DNA of 64,000 nucleotides, taken from Skermanella aerolata KACC 11604 (GTDB lineage Bacteria; Pseudomonadota; Alphaproteobacteria; Azospirillales; Azospirillaceae). The DNA is taken from contig NZ_AVFK01000011.1 of assembly GCF_000936425.1 (NCBI RefSeq), forward strand, positions 62,001-126,000. Reading direction: 5' to 3'. Shown here piece by piece: positions 25,980 through 35,951 of the stretch; position 1 is the stretch's first letter; every line of letters begins with the position of its first letter. The position numbers and the translations under genes were made by a program. A model generated the notes under the pieces. That model made no database searches and was not told the origin of the DNA. It saw nothing but the letters and a program-made list of their open reading frames with translations.

Positions 25980-28280
25980 ATGGACGAGCATCTGGTCCAA
26001 GCAGCCCTCAACTATCATCGCTTCCCCAGTCCGGGAAAGATTTCGATCACGCCGACCAAGAGCATGGTCAATCAGCGGGATCTGGCGCTGGCCTACTCGC
26101 CCGGCGTCGCGATCCCCTGCATGTCGATCAACAAGGACCCGCTGGAAGCGCTGAACCTGACGTCGCGCGGCAATCTGGTGGCGGTCATCAGCAACGGCAC
26201 CGCCGTGCTGGGTCTTGGCAATATCGGCGCCCTGGCGAGTAAGCCTGTTATGGAAGGCAAGGGCTGCCTGTTCAAGAAGTTCGCCGGGATCGACGTGTTC
26301 GACATCGAGATCGACGAGACCGACCCCGAGAAGCTGGTCGAGATCATCGCCAGCCTGGAGCCGACCTTCGGCGGCATCAACCTGGAAGACATCAAGTCGC
26401 CGGAATGCTTCTACATCGAGACGAAGCTCCGCGAGCGGATGAAGATCCCGGTCTTCCACGACGACCAGCACGGCACCGCCATCGTCACGGCGGCGGCCGT
26501 CATCAACGGGCTGAAGGTCGTCGGCAAGCGGATCGAGGACGTCAAGCTGGTGTGCTCCGGCGCGGGTGCGGCGGCGCTCGCCTGCCTCGACCTGCTGGTG
26601 AACCTGGGCTTGAGGAAAGAGAACGCCTTCGTCACCGACAGCAAGGGTGTCGTATACCAGGGACGCACTGCGTCGATGGACGACAACAAGGCCCGCTACG
26701 CCCAGGCGACCGAGGCGCGGACCCTGGCCGACATCATGCCCGGCTGCGACATCTTCCTCGGCTTGTCGATGGGTGGCGTGCTGAAGCCCGAGATGGTCAA
26801 GGGCATGGCGGCCAAGCCGCTGATCCTGGCGATGGCCAACCCGGAACCGGAAATCCGCCCCGAACTGGCGAAGGAAATCAGGCCGGACTGCGTGATCGCG
26901 ACCGGGCGGTCTGACTATCCCAATCAGGTCAACAACGTCCTGTGCTTCCCCTTCATCTTCCGGGGTGCGCTGGACGTGGGCGCCACCACGATCAACGAAG
27001 AGATGAAGATGGCGGCCACGCTGGCGATTGCCGCCATCGCCGAAGCCGAACCGTCCGACGTGGTGACATCCGCCTATGGGACGCAGGAGCCGTTCGGACC
27101 GGAATACCTGATCCCGCGCCCGTTCGACCCCCGCCTGATCACGACGGTCGCTCCGGCGGTCGCCGAAGCCGCGATGAAGACGGGCGTCGCCACTCGGCCG
27201 ATCACCGACATGAGGGCCTACCGGCACCAGCTCGCCAGCTTCGTCTACCGGTCGGGCACGGTCATGCAGCCGGTCTTCGCGGCGGCGGCCGAAGTCAACA
27301 AGCGGGTCTGCTACGCCGAGGGCGAGGACGACCGCGTACTGCGCGCGGCGCAGGTGGTGGTCGACGAGAACCTGGCGCGACCGATCTTGGTCGGCCGCAG
27401 CCACGTGATAGCACAGAAGATCCATGAGCTGGGCCTGCACATCCAGGCCGGCAAGGACTTCGACGTCGCCGATTTCGACGACGACGCGATGATCGACGAC
27501 GCGGCCGAGATGTACTACCAGCTTCGCCGCCGCCGGGGCTTGGCGCGCAACTACGCCGTCGCGGAGATGCGGCGGAATTCGACCCTGATCGGGGCGGCGC
27601 TGGTGCGGCAGGGCAAGGCGGACGGGCTGCTGTGCGGGACTTCGGGGCCGTATTCCGCGCATCTGCAATATGTCGCCGATGTCATCGGCTTGCAGGAGGG
27701 TACGCGGAACTTCGCGGCGATGAACCTGCTGATGCTGCCGGGGCACACGCTGTTCATCTGCGATACCTCGATCAATGCCGATCCGACGGCGGAGCAGATC
27801 GCGGAGATCACGCTGCTGGCGGCGAAGGAGGTCCGGCGGTTCGGCCTGACGCCACGGGTAGCCCTGCTGTCGCATTCCAACTTCGGCAGCGCCGACACGC
27901 CGTCGGCGATCAAGATGCGGCACGCGCTGGGCTTCATCCAGGGGATGGCGCCGGACCTCGAGGTCGATGGCGAGATGCACGCGGATGCCGCCCTGTCGAA
28001 GCCGACGCTGGACCGGGTCATGCCGGACAGCAACCTGACCGAAGAGGCCAACCTGCTGGTCATGCCGAACCTGGACGCCGCCAACATCACCTTCAACGCG
28101 CTGAAGGCGGTGGCGGGGCAGGGCATCACGGTCGGTCCGATCCTGCTGGGCGCCGCCCAGCCGGTCCACATCCTGACGCCCACCAGCACGGTGCGCCGGA
28201 TCGTCAACATGACGGCGCTGACCGCCGTGGATGCGGTGGTGCAAACGGGCGACATGCAGTTGGCCAAGGCGGCCGAATAG
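25980..28280 (+). CDS. maeB: NADP-dependent malic enzyme, MaeB type with phosphotransacetylase-like domain
   Basis: 766 aa. Residues 1-430 form the malic enzyme part: [53 protein letters not shown] and the nucleotide-binding [15 protein letters not shown]. Residues 440-766 resemble phosphotransacetylase ([36 protein letters not shown]), as in E. coli MaeB. Converts malate to pyruvate, CO2 and NADPH. ATG 25980 is preceded by AAAGGGAGAT. Lies between pyruvate dehydrogenase and the dicarboxylate transporter, matching malate feeding. Confidence 0.96.
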   Translation: MDEHLVQAALNYHRFPSPGKISITPTKSMVNQRDLALAYSPGVAIPCMSINKDPLEALNLTSRGNLVAVISNGTAVLGLGNIGALASKPVMEGKGCLFKKFAGIDVFDIEIDETDPEKLVEIIASLEPTFGGINLEDIKSPECFYIETKLRERMKIPVFHDDQHGTAIVTAAAVINGLKVVGKRIEDVKLVCSGAGAAALACLDLLVNLGLRKENAFVTDSKGVVYQGRTASMDDNKARYAQATEARTLADIMPGCDIFLGLSMGGVLKPEMVKGMAAKPLILAMANPEPEIRPELAKEIRPDCVIATGRSDYPNQVNNVLCFPFIFRGALDVGATTINEEMKMAATLAIAAIAEAEPSDVVTSAYGTQEPFGPEYLIPRPFDPRLITTVAPAVAEAAMKTGVATRPITDMRAYRHQLASFVYRSGTVMQPVFAAAAEVNKRVCYAEGEDDRVLRAAQVVVDENLARPILVGRSHVIAQKIHELGLHIQAGKDFDVADFDDDAMIDDAAEMYYQLRRRRGLARNYAVAEMRRNSTLIGAALVRQGKADGLLCGTSGPYSAHLQYVADVIGLQEGTRNFAAMNLLMLPGHTLFICDTSINADPTAEQIAEITLLAAKEVRRFGLTPRVALLSHSNFGSADTPSAIKMRHALGFIQGMAPDLEVDGEMHADAALSKPTLDRVMPDSNLTEEANLLVMPNLDAANITFNALKAVAGQGITVGPILLGAAQPVHILTPTSTVRRIVNMTALTAVDAVVQTGDMQLAKAAE

Positions 28281-28326
28281 CGGAGCGGCTTTCACAGCCG
28301 CTTGCGCGGCGGGAAAGGAGACGACC

Positions 28327-29706
28327 ATGCAAGTCTCAGGAGGTGCGGCTTCGGCCGCACCGACCCACCACAAGAAGCTCTATCAGCACCTCTATTTCCA
28401 GGTCCTGTGCGCCATCGTCCTTGGCGTGCTGCTGGGGTATTTCTACCCGCAGCTCGGCGAAAGCATGAAGTGGCTGGGCGACCTGTTCATCAAGCTGATC
28501 AAGATGCTGATCGCCCCGATCATCTTCTGCACCGTCGTCCACGGCATCGCCAGCATGGAGGACATGAAGAAGGTCGGCCGGGTCGGCGTCAAGGCGCTGA
28601 TCTATTTCGAGGTCATGACGACCCTGGCGCTGATCGTAGGATTGGTCGTCGTGAACCTGTGGCAGCCCGGCGCCGGCATGAACGTCGATGTCGCCTCGCT
28701 CGACACCAAGGCGATCGCCGCCTACACGTCGAAGGCCGCCGAACAAAGCACCATCGAATACATCATGCATATCGTGCCGAGCACGGTGGTCGGCGCCTTC
28801 GCCGAGGGCGAGATCCTTCAGGTGCTGTTCTTCGCCCTGCTGTTCGGCTTCGCGCTGTTCAGCCTGGGTGAGCGCGGCAAGCCGCTGCTGGGCATCATCG
28901 ACCAGACCGCTCATGTCTTCTTCAAGATCGTCGGCATCGTGATGAAGGTCGCTCCGATCGGCGCCTTCGGCGCGATGGCCTTCACCATCGGCAAATACGG
29001 CGTCGGCTCGCTGCTGTCGCTCGGCCAGTTGATGCTGGCGTTCTACACAACCTGCCTGATCTTCATCTTCCTGGTGCTGGGCACCGTCGCCCGGCTGGCC
29101 GGGTTCAGCATCGTCAAGTTCACCAAGTACATCAAGGAAGAGCTGCTGATCGTCCTGGGCACCTCGTCGTCGGAATCGGTCCTGCCGCGCATGATCGCCA
29201 AGATGGAGAACCTGGGCTGCGACAAGTCGGTCGTCGGGCTGGTGATCCCGACCGGCTATTCTTTCAATCTCGACGGTACCTGCATCTATCTGACGATGGC
29301 CGCCATCTTCCTGGCGCAGGCGACCAATACCGACCTTACCCTCAGTCAGGAACTCGGCATCATCGGCGTGCTGCTGCTGACCTCCAAGGGCGCCGCCGGC
29401 GTCACCGGCAGCGGCTTCATCGTGCTGGCGGCGACGCTGGCGTCCGTCGGCACCATCCCGGTCGCCAGCATCGCGCTGATCCTGGGCGTCGACCGCTTCA
29501 TGTCGGAAGCGAGGGCGCTGACCAACCTGATCGGCAACGGCGTCGCAACCGTCGTCGTCGCCAAGTGGGAAGGAGCACTCGATACCGCCCGGATGCACAG
29601 CCACCTCAACAACGAGACGGACGCCGAAGCCGACGATCCGGAATCGGTGCTGATCGAGGAAGAGGAAGCCATCGGGATCGGAACGGCTTCGCAGGCAAGA
29701 ACCTGA
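28327..29706 (+). CDS. dctA: C4-dicarboxylate:cation symporter DctA
   Basis: 459 aa membrane protein of the DAACS family. Visible: [20 protein letters not shown] in the first segment, the serine-rich re-entrant loop [38 protein letters not shown] and [20 protein letters not shown], which form the substrate and ion site. AAGGAG precedes ATG 28327. Imports malate, succinate or fumarate. Placed 46 bp after maeB and 19 bp before the NADH dehydrogenase gene, so probably one transcript. Confidence 0.97.
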   Translation: MQVSGGAASAAPTHHKKLYQHLYFQVLCAIVLGVLLGYFYPQLGESMKWLGDLFIKLIKMLIAPIIFCTVVHGIASMEDMKKVGRVGVKALIYFEVMTTLALIVGLVVVNLWQPGAGMNVDVASLDTKAIAAYTSKAAEQSTIEYIMHIVPSTVVGAFAEGEILQVLFFALLFGFALFSLGERGKPLLGIIDQTAHVFFKIVGIVMKVAPIGAFGAMAFTIGKYGVGSLLSLGQLMLAFYTTCLIFIFLVLGTVARLAGFSIVKFTKYIKEELLIVLGTSSSESVLPRMIAKMENLGCDKSVVGLVIPTGYSFNLDGTCIYLTMAAIFLAQATNTDLTLSQELGIIGVLLLTSKGAAGVTGSGFIVLAATLASVGTIPVASIALILGVDRFMSEARALTNLIGNGVATVVVAKWEGALDTARMHSHLNNETDAEADDPESVLIEEEEAIGIGTASQART

Positions 29707-29725
29707 ACCGCCGGAAAGGCAGGCC

Positions 29726-31126
29726 ATGTCGAACGAAACAGTGGCTGAAAGAGCGGTGACCGCGGAAGCGGTCGCCGACGAAACAGGGAAAAGCGACAAT
29801 CGAACATCGGCGCGCGACACACTACATCACATCGTCATCGTCGGAGGGGGTGCCGCCGGACTGGAATTGGCGACAGGACTGGGCGACAAGCTTGGCAAGC
29901 GCAAGAAGGCCGACATCACGCTGATCGAGCGGTCGCGTACCCATCTGTGGAAGCCGCTGCTGCACGAGGTCGCGGCTGGGAGCATGAACGTCGACAACCA
30001 CGCGCTCGACTATCTGGCGCAGGCCCATTGGCATCATTTCCGCTACCGCTACGGCGAAATGATCGGGCTGGATCGGGCCAAGCGCGAGGTCTGCCTTGCC
30101 GCCACCCACGACGACGAGGGCAACGAAATCACGCCGGCGCGGTCGTTCCGCTACGATACGCTGGTGATGGCGGTCGGCAGCACCGCCAACGATTTCGGCA
30201 CGCCGGGGGTCAAGCAGTTCGCGATCCCGCTGGATACCCTGGCGCAGGCGGAGCGGTTCAACCGCCGTCTGGTAAACGCCTGCATCCGGGCGCACGCACA
30301 GGCGGAACCGGTCCGTCCCGGCCAGCTCCATGTCGCGATCATCGGGGCGGGCGCCACGGGGACGGAACTGGCGGCCCAGCTTCACCGGACCACGCGGCAG
30401 GTGGCGGCCTTCGGGCTGGACCGGATCGACCCGGACCGGGACTTCCGCATCACCCTGATCGAGGGGGCGCCCCGCATCCTGCCTGCCCTGCCGGAGCGGA
30501 TATCGGAAGCGACCGCCGGCCTGCTGGGGAAGCTGGGCGTCGATATCCGGGCGGGAGCCAAGGTGACGGAGGTCCGGAAGGACGGCGTCGCCCTGGCCGA
30601 CGGCGGCTTCATCCCGGCGGAGCTGGTCGTCTGGGCGGCAGGAGTGAAGGGTCCGGATTTCCTCCGCGACCTGGACGGGCTGGAGGTCACGAGGAGCAAC
30701 CAGCTCGTCGTGGCGCCGACGCTCCAGACTACCCGCGACCCGGATATCTTCGCGATGGGCGACTGCGCGTCCTGCCCTCGCGAGGGCAGCACCGCCCCGG
30801 TCCCGCCGCGCGCCCAGGCGGCCCATCAGCAGGCGACCCACCTGCGGAAGCAGTTGCGCAACCGGCTGGAGGGCAAACCGCTGAAGCCGTTCGTCTACCG
30901 CGACTTCGGCTCCCTGGTGTCGCTGGGGAAATATTCGACCGTCGGCAACCTGATGGGCAAGCTGGTCGGCGGCAACATGATGATCGAGGGTTACTTCGCC
31001 CGCATGATGTACGTATCCCTCTATAAGATGCACCTTATGGCCCTGCATGGATCATCCAAGGTTGCCCTTGAGACGGTCGCGCGGACCATCGCCCACCGGA
31101 CCGAGCCAGCGGTGAAACTCCACTGA
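29726..31126 (+). CDS. ndh: Type II NADH dehydrogenase (NDH-2)
   Basis: 466 aa. FAD-binding VIVGGGAAGLELATGL near residue 38, NADH-binding VAIIGAGATGTELAAQL near 207, and FAMGDCASCP near 348; the C-terminal region with YSTVGNLMGKL and YVSLYKMHLMALHG fits membrane-associating NDH-2 enzymes. Oxidises NADH to quinone without proton pumping. An unusual polar N-terminal extension of about 30 residues precedes the Rossmann fold. Likely disposes of NADH made by pyruvate dehydrogenase encoded upstream. Confidence 0.92.
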   Translation: MSNETVAERAVTAEAVADETGKSDNRTSARDTLHHIVIVGGGAAGLELATGLGDKLGKRKKADITLIERSRTHLWKPLLHEVAAGSMNVDNHALDYLAQAHWHHFRYRYGEMIGLDRAKREVCLAATHDDEGNEITPARSFRYDTLVMAVGSTANDFGTPGVKQFAIPLDTLAQAERFNRRLVNACIRAHAQAEPVRPGQLHVAIIGAGATGTELAAQLHRTTRQVAAFGLDRIDPDRDFRITLIEGAPRILPALPERISEATAGLLGKLGVDIRAGAKVTEVRKDGVALADGGFIPAELVVWAAGVKGPDFLRDLDGLEVTRSNQLVVAPTLQTTRDPDIFAMGDCASCPREGSTAPVPPRAQAAHQQATHLRKQLRNRLEGKPLKPFVYRDFGSLVSLGKYSTVGNLMGKLVGGNMMIEGYFARMMYVSLYKMHLMALHGSSKVALETVARTIAHRTEPAVKLH

Positions 31127-31142
31127 ACCGGTCCCAATAAGC

Positions 31143-31163
31143 GGTCCTCATTGGCCGAGGACC
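31143..31163 (+). terminator. Short hairpin between ndh and phaB
   Basis: GGTCCTC-N7-GAGGACC, 17 bp after the ndh stop, no T tract. May stabilise or partly terminate the upstream transcript before the PHB genes. Confidence 0.35.
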
Positions 31164-31197
31164 ACTGGACGAAAACTCGAAAAGGAAGGAATAAGAA

Positions 31198-31920
31198 ATG
31201 GCACGCGTAGCAGTCGTCACCGGAGGAACCCGCGGTATCGGCGAGGCGATCTCAATTGGCCTGAAAGAGGCCGGCTACAAGGTCGCCGCCGTCTATGCCG
31301 GCAACGATGAAAAGGCCAAGGAGTTTTCCGAACGGACCGGCATCGCCGTCTTCAAGTGGGACGTCAGCAGCTTCGACGCCTGCAAGGAAGGCTTGGCGAA
31401 AGTCGCGGCGGAACTGGGTCCGGTCGAGATCGTCGTCAACAACGCCGGCATCACCCGCGACGGCGTGCTGCACCGGATGACCTTCGAGCAGTGGAACGAC
31501 GTCATCGCGACCAACCTGACATCCTGCTTCAACATGTCCCGCAACGTGATCGACGGCATGCGGGAGCGCGGCTTCGGCCGGATCGTCAACATCGGCTCGG
31601 TCAACGGTCAGGCCGGTCAGTACGGTCAGGTCAACTACGCGGCGGCCAAGTCCGGCATCCACGGCTTCACCAAGGCGCTGGCCCAGGAAGGTGCCGCCAA
31701 GGGGATCACCGTCAACGCGATAGCGCCCGGCTATATCGACACCGACATGGTCCGCGCCGTTCCGGCTCCGGTTCTGGAGAAGATAATCGCCAAGGTGCCG
31801 GTCGGCCGTCTCGGCAAGGCGTCCGAAATTGCGCGCGGTGTGTTATTCCTAGTGTCCGACGACGGCGGGTTTGTCACCGGTTCGACCCTGTCGATCAACG
31901 GCGGCCAGCACATGTATTGA
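31198..31920 (+). CDS. phaB: Acetoacetyl-CoA reductase
   Basis: 240 aa short-chain dehydrogenase. TGGTRGIGEAI for NADP binding, NNAGITRD, catalytic Ser in NIGSVNGQ, and YAAAKSG with the Tyr-Lys pair; C-terminal GSTLSINGGQHMY is typical of PhaB. Reduces acetoacetyl-CoA to (R)-3-hydroxybutyryl-CoA with NADPH. AAGGAAGGAA precedes ATG 31198. No beta-ketothiolase (phaA) gene is next to it. Confidence 0.95.
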   Translation: MARVAVVTGGTRGIGEAISIGLKEAGYKVAAVYAGNDEKAKEFSERTGIAVFKWDVSSFDACKEGLAKVAAELGPVEIVVNNAGITRDGVLHRMTFEQWNDVIATNLTSCFNMSRNVIDGMRERGFGRIVNIGSVNGQAGQYGQVNYAAAKSGIHGFTKALAQEGAAKGITVNAIAPGYIDTDMVRAVPAPVLEKIIAKVPVGRLGKASEIARGVLFLVSDDGGFVTGSTLSINGGQHMY

Positions 31921-31939
31921 CCGGTTTCCTGTGAACCAC

Positions 31940-31971
31940 GGCCCGAGGCGTCCCGCGTGGCGCTTCGGGCC
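31940..31971. terminator. Hairpin between phaB and phaC
   Basis: 11 bp stem (GGCCCGAGGCG with CGCTTCGGGCC, one G-T pair) and a 10 nt loop, 20 bp past phaB. It lacks a T run, so partial termination or mRNA processing is more likely than full stop. Confidence 0.45.
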
Positions 31972-32027
31972 GATACAATAACAACGTCCCGTCGAATTCA
32001 AACGGGGCTGATAATGGAGGGTATTTC

Positions 32028-33986
32028 ATGGGCATCGAAAAGATGGCGGAACAGCGCGTCCGGGAAGATCGGGAGCCCGCCGTCGAGCCGCCCAGGCCGG
32101 ATACGGCCCTGGCCGTCTGGATGTCCTGGATGGAATCCAGCTTCGGCCACGCCCAGAACTGGATGAGCAGCGCCGAGCCCTGGTGGAAGGTGACGCCGGA
32201 CCAGATGGCCGGCAACATGATGTCGGCGGGGAGCAGGCAACTCAACGAAATGCTCGCCCGCGACCCGCTGTTGCGCTCGATCGACCAAATGTGGAACGCC
32301 AACCCGTTCCGCGAGATCGTGCCGGTCGACTGGGCGGAGATCGCCCGCGCGCTGCGCACCGTCTGGATGCTGTCGCTGGCCAAGCCGGGCGAGAGCATGC
32401 AGTCGGCGGCCGAGCTGAACACCAAGATGTGGCAGTCGGCGATCGACAACTGGAACGAGGCTGGGCAGCGCTGGCTGAGCTTCGCAGGGCAGCAGCCCGC
32501 CGATGGCGCCAAGACGAAAGGCGGCGACAAGCGGTTCGCCGCACCGGAATGGCACTCCAACCCGGTCTACCGGACCCTGAAGGAAATGTACCTGCTGGCG
32601 TCCGACTGGCTGATCAAGCACGGCAAGGATGTCGAGGGCCTCGACGATGCCGAGCGCCAGCGCCTGAACTTCCACCTTCAGCAGTTCGTCGACGCCATGA
32701 GCCCGACGCTGCTGCTGGTGTCCAACCCTGCTGCCCTGCGGAAGGCCCTGGAGACGGGCGGCGCCAGCCTTGCCGCCGGGGCGCAGAACCTGCTGAGCGA
32801 CCTGAAGGAAGGCCGACTGTCGATGGTCGATACCACGACCTTCGCACCAGGCCGCAACATAGCGACGACCCCCGGCAAGGTGGTCCTGCGCAACCGCCTG
32901 ATCGAGCTGATCCAGTACGAGCCGACGACGAAGACGGTCCACGCCGTACCGATCATGATCATGCCGCCGTGGATCAACAAGTACTACATCATGGACCTTC
33001 AGCCCAAGAACAGCTTGGTGAAATATCTGGTCGACCAGGGCTTCACGGTCTTCATGGTGTCGTGGAAGAATCCCGACGCCTCGATGGACGAGATCACGTT
33101 CGAAGACTACATGGACTTGGGCCCGCTGGCGGCGAGCGACGCGATCCGGGACATCACGGGCAGTGCCACCGTCAATCCGATGGGCTACTGCATCGGCGGC
33201 ACGCTGCTGATCTCGACCCTGGCCTGGCTGGCGACGCAGGGGGACAAGCGGTTCAACTCGGCCACATTCATGGTGTCGATGCAGGACTTCTCGAAAGTCG
33301 GCGACACCAGCATCTTCATGGGTGAGGACAAGATCGACTTCATCGAGCAGCAGATGCTCGAACGCGGCTACCTGGACAGCCGCGAGATGTCCAACATGTT
33401 CAACCTGCTGCGTTCCAACGACCTGATCTGGGCCAACGTCGTCAACAACTACCTGATGGGCGAGAAGCCGCCCGCCTTCGACCTGCTGTACTGGAACAGC
33501 GACGGCACCCGCATGTGCAGGGCGGCCCATAGCTGGTACCTGCGCAACACCTATGTCGAAAACAACCTGATGGTGCCGGGCAAGGTGATGCTGAAGGGCG
33601 CTCCGATCGATCTCGGCGACGTCACCCAGGACGTCTACGCCGTGGGGGCGGAAAAGGACCACATCGTGCCGTGGGAAGCCGCGTGGCGGATCAACCAGCT
33701 CGTCAAGGGCGACGTGCGCTACGTGCTGGCGTCGAGCGGGCACATCGCGGGCATCATCAATCCGCCGGGCGGACGGGGAACCTACTGGATCAACGAGTCC
33801 GGCAAGTCCGCCGCGACGCCGCAGGAATGGCGCGAAGGCTCCACTGCCCATGACGGGAGCTGGTGGAAGGACTGGACCGCGTGGCTGGGCAAGCATTCCG
33901 GCCGCAAGGGCAAGCTGCCGGGCATGGGCAGCGGGACTTACCCGATCGTCGAGGACGCACCGGGCAGCTACGTGCTGGAGAAATGA
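32028..33986 (+). CDS. phaC: Poly(3-hydroxyalkanoate) synthase, class I
   Basis: 652 aa. N-terminal PhaC domain followed by an alpha/beta hydrolase fold with lipase-like box GYCIGG (nucleophile Cys388), Asp in GAEKDHIVPW and His in ASSGHIAGIINPPG. Length and the single-subunit form fit class I synthases that polymerise (R)-3-hydroxybutyryl-CoA on granules. Uses the product of PhaB, and is followed by a strong terminator at 33997. A small extra N-terminal stretch of about 30 residues is present. Confidence 0.97.
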   Translation: MGIEKMAEQRVREDREPAVEPPRPDTALAVWMSWMESSFGHAQNWMSSAEPWWKVTPDQMAGNMMSAGSRQLNEMLARDPLLRSIDQMWNANPFREIVPVDWAEIARALRTVWMLSLAKPGESMQSAAELNTKMWQSAIDNWNEAGQRWLSFAGQQPADGAKTKGGDKRFAAPEWHSNPVYRTLKEMYLLASDWLIKHGKDVEGLDDAERQRLNFHLQQFVDAMSPTLLLVSNPAALRKALETGGASLAAGAQNLLSDLKEGRLSMVDTTTFAPGRNIATTPGKVVLRNRLIELIQYEPTTKTVHAVPIMIMPPWINKYYIMDLQPKNSLVKYLVDQGFTVFMVSWKNPDASMDEITFEDYMDLGPLAASDAIRDITGSATVNPMGYCIGGTLLISTLAWLATQGDKRFNSATFMVSMQDFSKVGDTSIFMGEDKIDFIEQQMLERGYLDSREMSNMFNLLRSNDLIWANVVNNYLMGEKPPAFDLLYWNSDGTRMCRAAHSWYLRNTYVENNLMVPGKVMLKGAPIDLGDVTQDVYAVGAEKDHIVPWEAAWRINQLVKGDVRYVLASSGHIAGIINPPGGRGTYWINESGKSAATPQEWREGSTAHDGSWWKDWTAWLGKHSGRKGKLPGMGSGTYPIVEDAPGSYVLEK

Positions 33987-33996
33987 TCCTGTGAAG

Positions 33997-34033
33997 CCCG
34001 GTCTCCCGTAACAGGGAGACCGGGGTCGTTTTC
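33997..34033 (+). terminator. Rho-independent terminator after phaC
   Basis: Perfect 11 bp stem CCCGGTCTCCC/GGGAGACCGGG with loop GTAACA, followed by GTCGTTTT. Placed 11 bp past the phaC stop; also close to the 3' end of the convergent gene at 34038. Confidence 0.85.
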
Positions 34034-34037
34034 GGCG

Positions 34038-34226
34038 TTACGAGCCGCCGCTGCCGGCGGTGGTCGACGACGTGGTGTTGGTCTGCGCCGTCTGGGTAGT
34101 CGTGGAGCCGGAGGAACTGGACGCGCTGGCGCTCTGGGACCACGAGCAACCGCCTTCGCCGGCAAAGGCCGGGGCAGCGGCGGAAACGGCAAAAGCGAGG
34201 GCCGTCGCAGCAATTACTGTACGCAT
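34038..34226 (-). CDS. Small secreted Ser/Thr-rich protein
   Basis: 62 aa from ATG 34226, which has GGAG 8 bp upstream. An N-terminal signal peptide (MRTVIAATALAFAVSAAAPAFA) is followed by a mature part of about 40 residues starting GEGGCSWSQSASASSSSG and rich in Ser, Thr and Gln, with a single Cys. Low complexity suggests an unstructured periplasmic or surface peptide. No known family recognised with confidence. Confidence 0.6.
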   Translation of the reverse strand: MRTVIAATALAFAVSAAAPAFAGEGGCSWSQSASASSSSGSTTTQTAQTNTTSSTTAGSGGS

Positions 34227-34293
34227 CTTGGGCACTCCATCGCTGTAAAGTTACCCTCAACTAGCTGAGGCGGCGACGGCGCAAGTCAACCGT

Positions 34294-35121
34294 TCAATCC
34301 GCCGCCTGGGCGGTTTTCGGCTGGGCCGCAAAATTGTCATCGACCCAGCCGCCGATATGGCGAGCGACCGACTCCCAGCCCGGCTGAAGCATCATCGAGT
34401 GGCCCATGTCCGGAAAGAACGTGGCGTCGGTGCGAAACGCCCAGGCGGTGGCGTGCACCTGATCCGGCGGGAACAGCAGGTCCTTTTCGGCGCCGAGCAC
34501 CAGGACAGGTAGTTTCCGCTTAGGCAGGGAAGGAAACGGGATCCAGCCGCCGATATCCATCAGCACGCGACGGGACTCCTCCTGGACACGCCCCTCAAGG
34601 CGGGCGGCTTCGTCCCGTGGCATGGAATCCGAGAACATGGCGCGGTACAGCGCCTCGAAACCCATCGACTCCATCCCGAACATCATCATCTGTGACATCT
34701 TGTGGAACACGAAGGGATCACGCCACGCCAACCCCAGGGTGGAGGCCATGAGACCGTGCGGCGGAGCGGACGCCATCAGAACGCCGCCGGGCAGGTCATG
34801 GCTTTGCGCCAGCGCCCGCTGCACGACGATGCCACCCATCGAGTGACCGATCAGCACCGGCGGGGCGGAGCATCCTTCGGCGGCCTTGAGGACATCGTCC
34901 ACATAATCGGCGATGCCGAAATTGTGCAGGCTGTCGCGCCCTTCACTCCGGCCATGTCCGCGAAGCGAGACCGCATGAGCTTCGTAGCCACGCGCGGCGA
35001 ACCACGGCAGGAACTTCTCGGCCCAGATCCAGGCGCCGCAGAAAGCGCCGTGGACGAACAGGAGGGGTGTGGGTCTGGCGGGACCGGAGGGCGAATGGGA
35101 GATGATTTCCAGGTTATGCAT
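34294..35121 (-). CDS. Alpha/beta hydrolase
   Basis: 275 aa. Oxyanion loop FVHGAFCGAWIW, nucleophile elbow LIGHSMGGIVVQ (Ser near residue 96), acid region LVLGAEKDLLFPP and His in FPDMGHSMMLQPGWE. Generic esterase/lipase-like hydrolase; proximity to phaC raises the chance of a PHB-related or lipid role, but this is only context. Start uncertain: ATG 35121 or GTG 35133, both with poor ribosome-binding sites. Confidence 0.85.
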   Translation of the reverse strand: MHNLEIISHSPSGPARPTPLLFVHGAFCGAWIWAEKFLPWFAARGYEAHAVSLRGHGRSEGRDSLHNFGIADYVDDVLKAAEGCSAPPVLIGHSMGGIVVQRALAQSHDLPGGVLMASAPPHGLMASTLGLAWRDPFVFHKMSQMMMFGMESMGFEALYRAMFSDSMPRDEAARLEGRVQEESRRVLMDIGGWIPFPSLPKRKLPVLVLGAEKDLLFPPDQVHATAWAFRTDATFFPDMGHSMMLQPGWESVARHIGGWVDDNFAAQPKTAQAAD

Positions 35122-35223
35122 CGAGCTTTTCACTGAGGGTAAAGTTTTGGGAGGGCAAAGATCTGGTTGGAGAGCGACTTAGCGGGAGGAAAGGCGAGAT
35201 CAAAGTGAATTCTTTGCCATTGG

Positions 35224-35252
35224 TTGACGTAATTTGAACAATGGCGCATTAT
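35224..35252 (+). promoter_or_regulatory. Promoter with overlapping inverted repeat of the antitoxin-like operon
   Basis: TTGACG, 17 bp spacer, CATTAT. An imperfect inverted repeat (GGTTGACGTAATT at 35222 and AATTCGTCAACC ending near 35267) brackets the -10 element, the usual plan for autorepressed toxin-antitoxin promoters. Confidence 0.5.
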
Positions 35253-35281
35253 ATAATTCGTCAACCCATCGAGAGAATGCA

Positions 35282-35938
35282 ATGGCTTCGGCACCTCCGA
35301 ACCATCATGAAGGCAAGCCGGAAGCCGCCGTGATCGAATTCAGGGATGCCTCCGGGCGGACGCGCACCTGGAACATCGCGGCCCTGGGGCAAGCTCAGCG
35401 GGCGTTCCTGACGCGGTCGGTCGGAGCGCTCACACGTATGGCCGGGATGGGCGAAGAGGCAGCGATGCGGGCACTCGAAGCTCCGACCGATGTCGGCACG
35501 CTGGCCTATGCGGTATCGGCGGCAGCATCCGCTCCGGCGGTTGCCCAGCTCGATCCGGAAGCGGCCCTGCTGGCGGCAGGGGCCAAGCTGAAATCCGACC
35601 TGCTGGAGCGGGCAGGGGGAACGCTTGGGGTAGGGCAGGTGGCATCCCTGCTGCGGATATCTCGCCAAGCCGTGGACAAGCGGCGGAGAGCCGGCAAGCT
35701 GATCGTGGTCCCGGCCGGCGAGGATTACGTCTATCCGGCGTGCCAGTTCACGGAACAGGGGATAGTCGCCGGTTTGGACAGGGCGCTTGGAGCGATGCCG
35801 ATCCAGGACCCCTGGATGCGGCTGGAATGGCTCCTGACGGAGGACGACGCCCTGGAAGGAGCTAGCCCTTTGGCCGCGCTGAAGTCGGGTGCCCTTGATG
35901 AGGTGATCGGGCTGGCGGCGGAGCATGGTGGTGAGTAG
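35282..35938 (+). CDS. Antitoxin-like DNA-binding protein (Xre/MbcA/ParS-related)
   Basis: 218 aa. A helix-turn-helix-like segment GTLGVGQVASLLRISRQAVDKRRRAGKL lies near residues 118-145 (quoted in shortened view: VASLLRISRQAVDKRR is the core). The C-terminal part (PWMRLEWLLTEDDALEGASP, ALKSGALDEVIGLAAEHGGE) resembles the DUF2384 toxin-binding domain that pairs with RES-domain toxins. Start ATG 35282 follows GAGAGA. The next gene also looks like a DUF2384 protein, so this would be two antitoxin-type genes in a row. Confidence 0.6.
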   Translation: MASAPPNHHEGKPEAAVIEFRDASGRTRTWNIAALGQAQRAFLTRSVGALTRMAGMGEEAAMRALEAPTDVGTLAYAVSAAASAPAVAQLDPEAALLAAGAKLKSDLLERAGGTLGVGQVASLLRISRQAVDKRRRAGKLIVVPAGEDYVYPACQFTEQGIVAGLDRALGAMPIQDPWMRLEWLLTEDDALEGASPLAALKSGALDEVIGLAAEHGGE

Positions 35939-35951
35939 GGCAGGACCGGAG

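Noticed and set aside
25872-28373. 833-codon minus-strand open frame across maeB
   Set aside because: Antisense shadow of malic enzyme with no ribosome-binding site or motifs.
28336-29820. 494-codon minus-strand open frame across dctA
   Set aside because: Mirror image of a membrane-protein gene; very Asp/Gln/His-rich translation is the usual antisense artefact.
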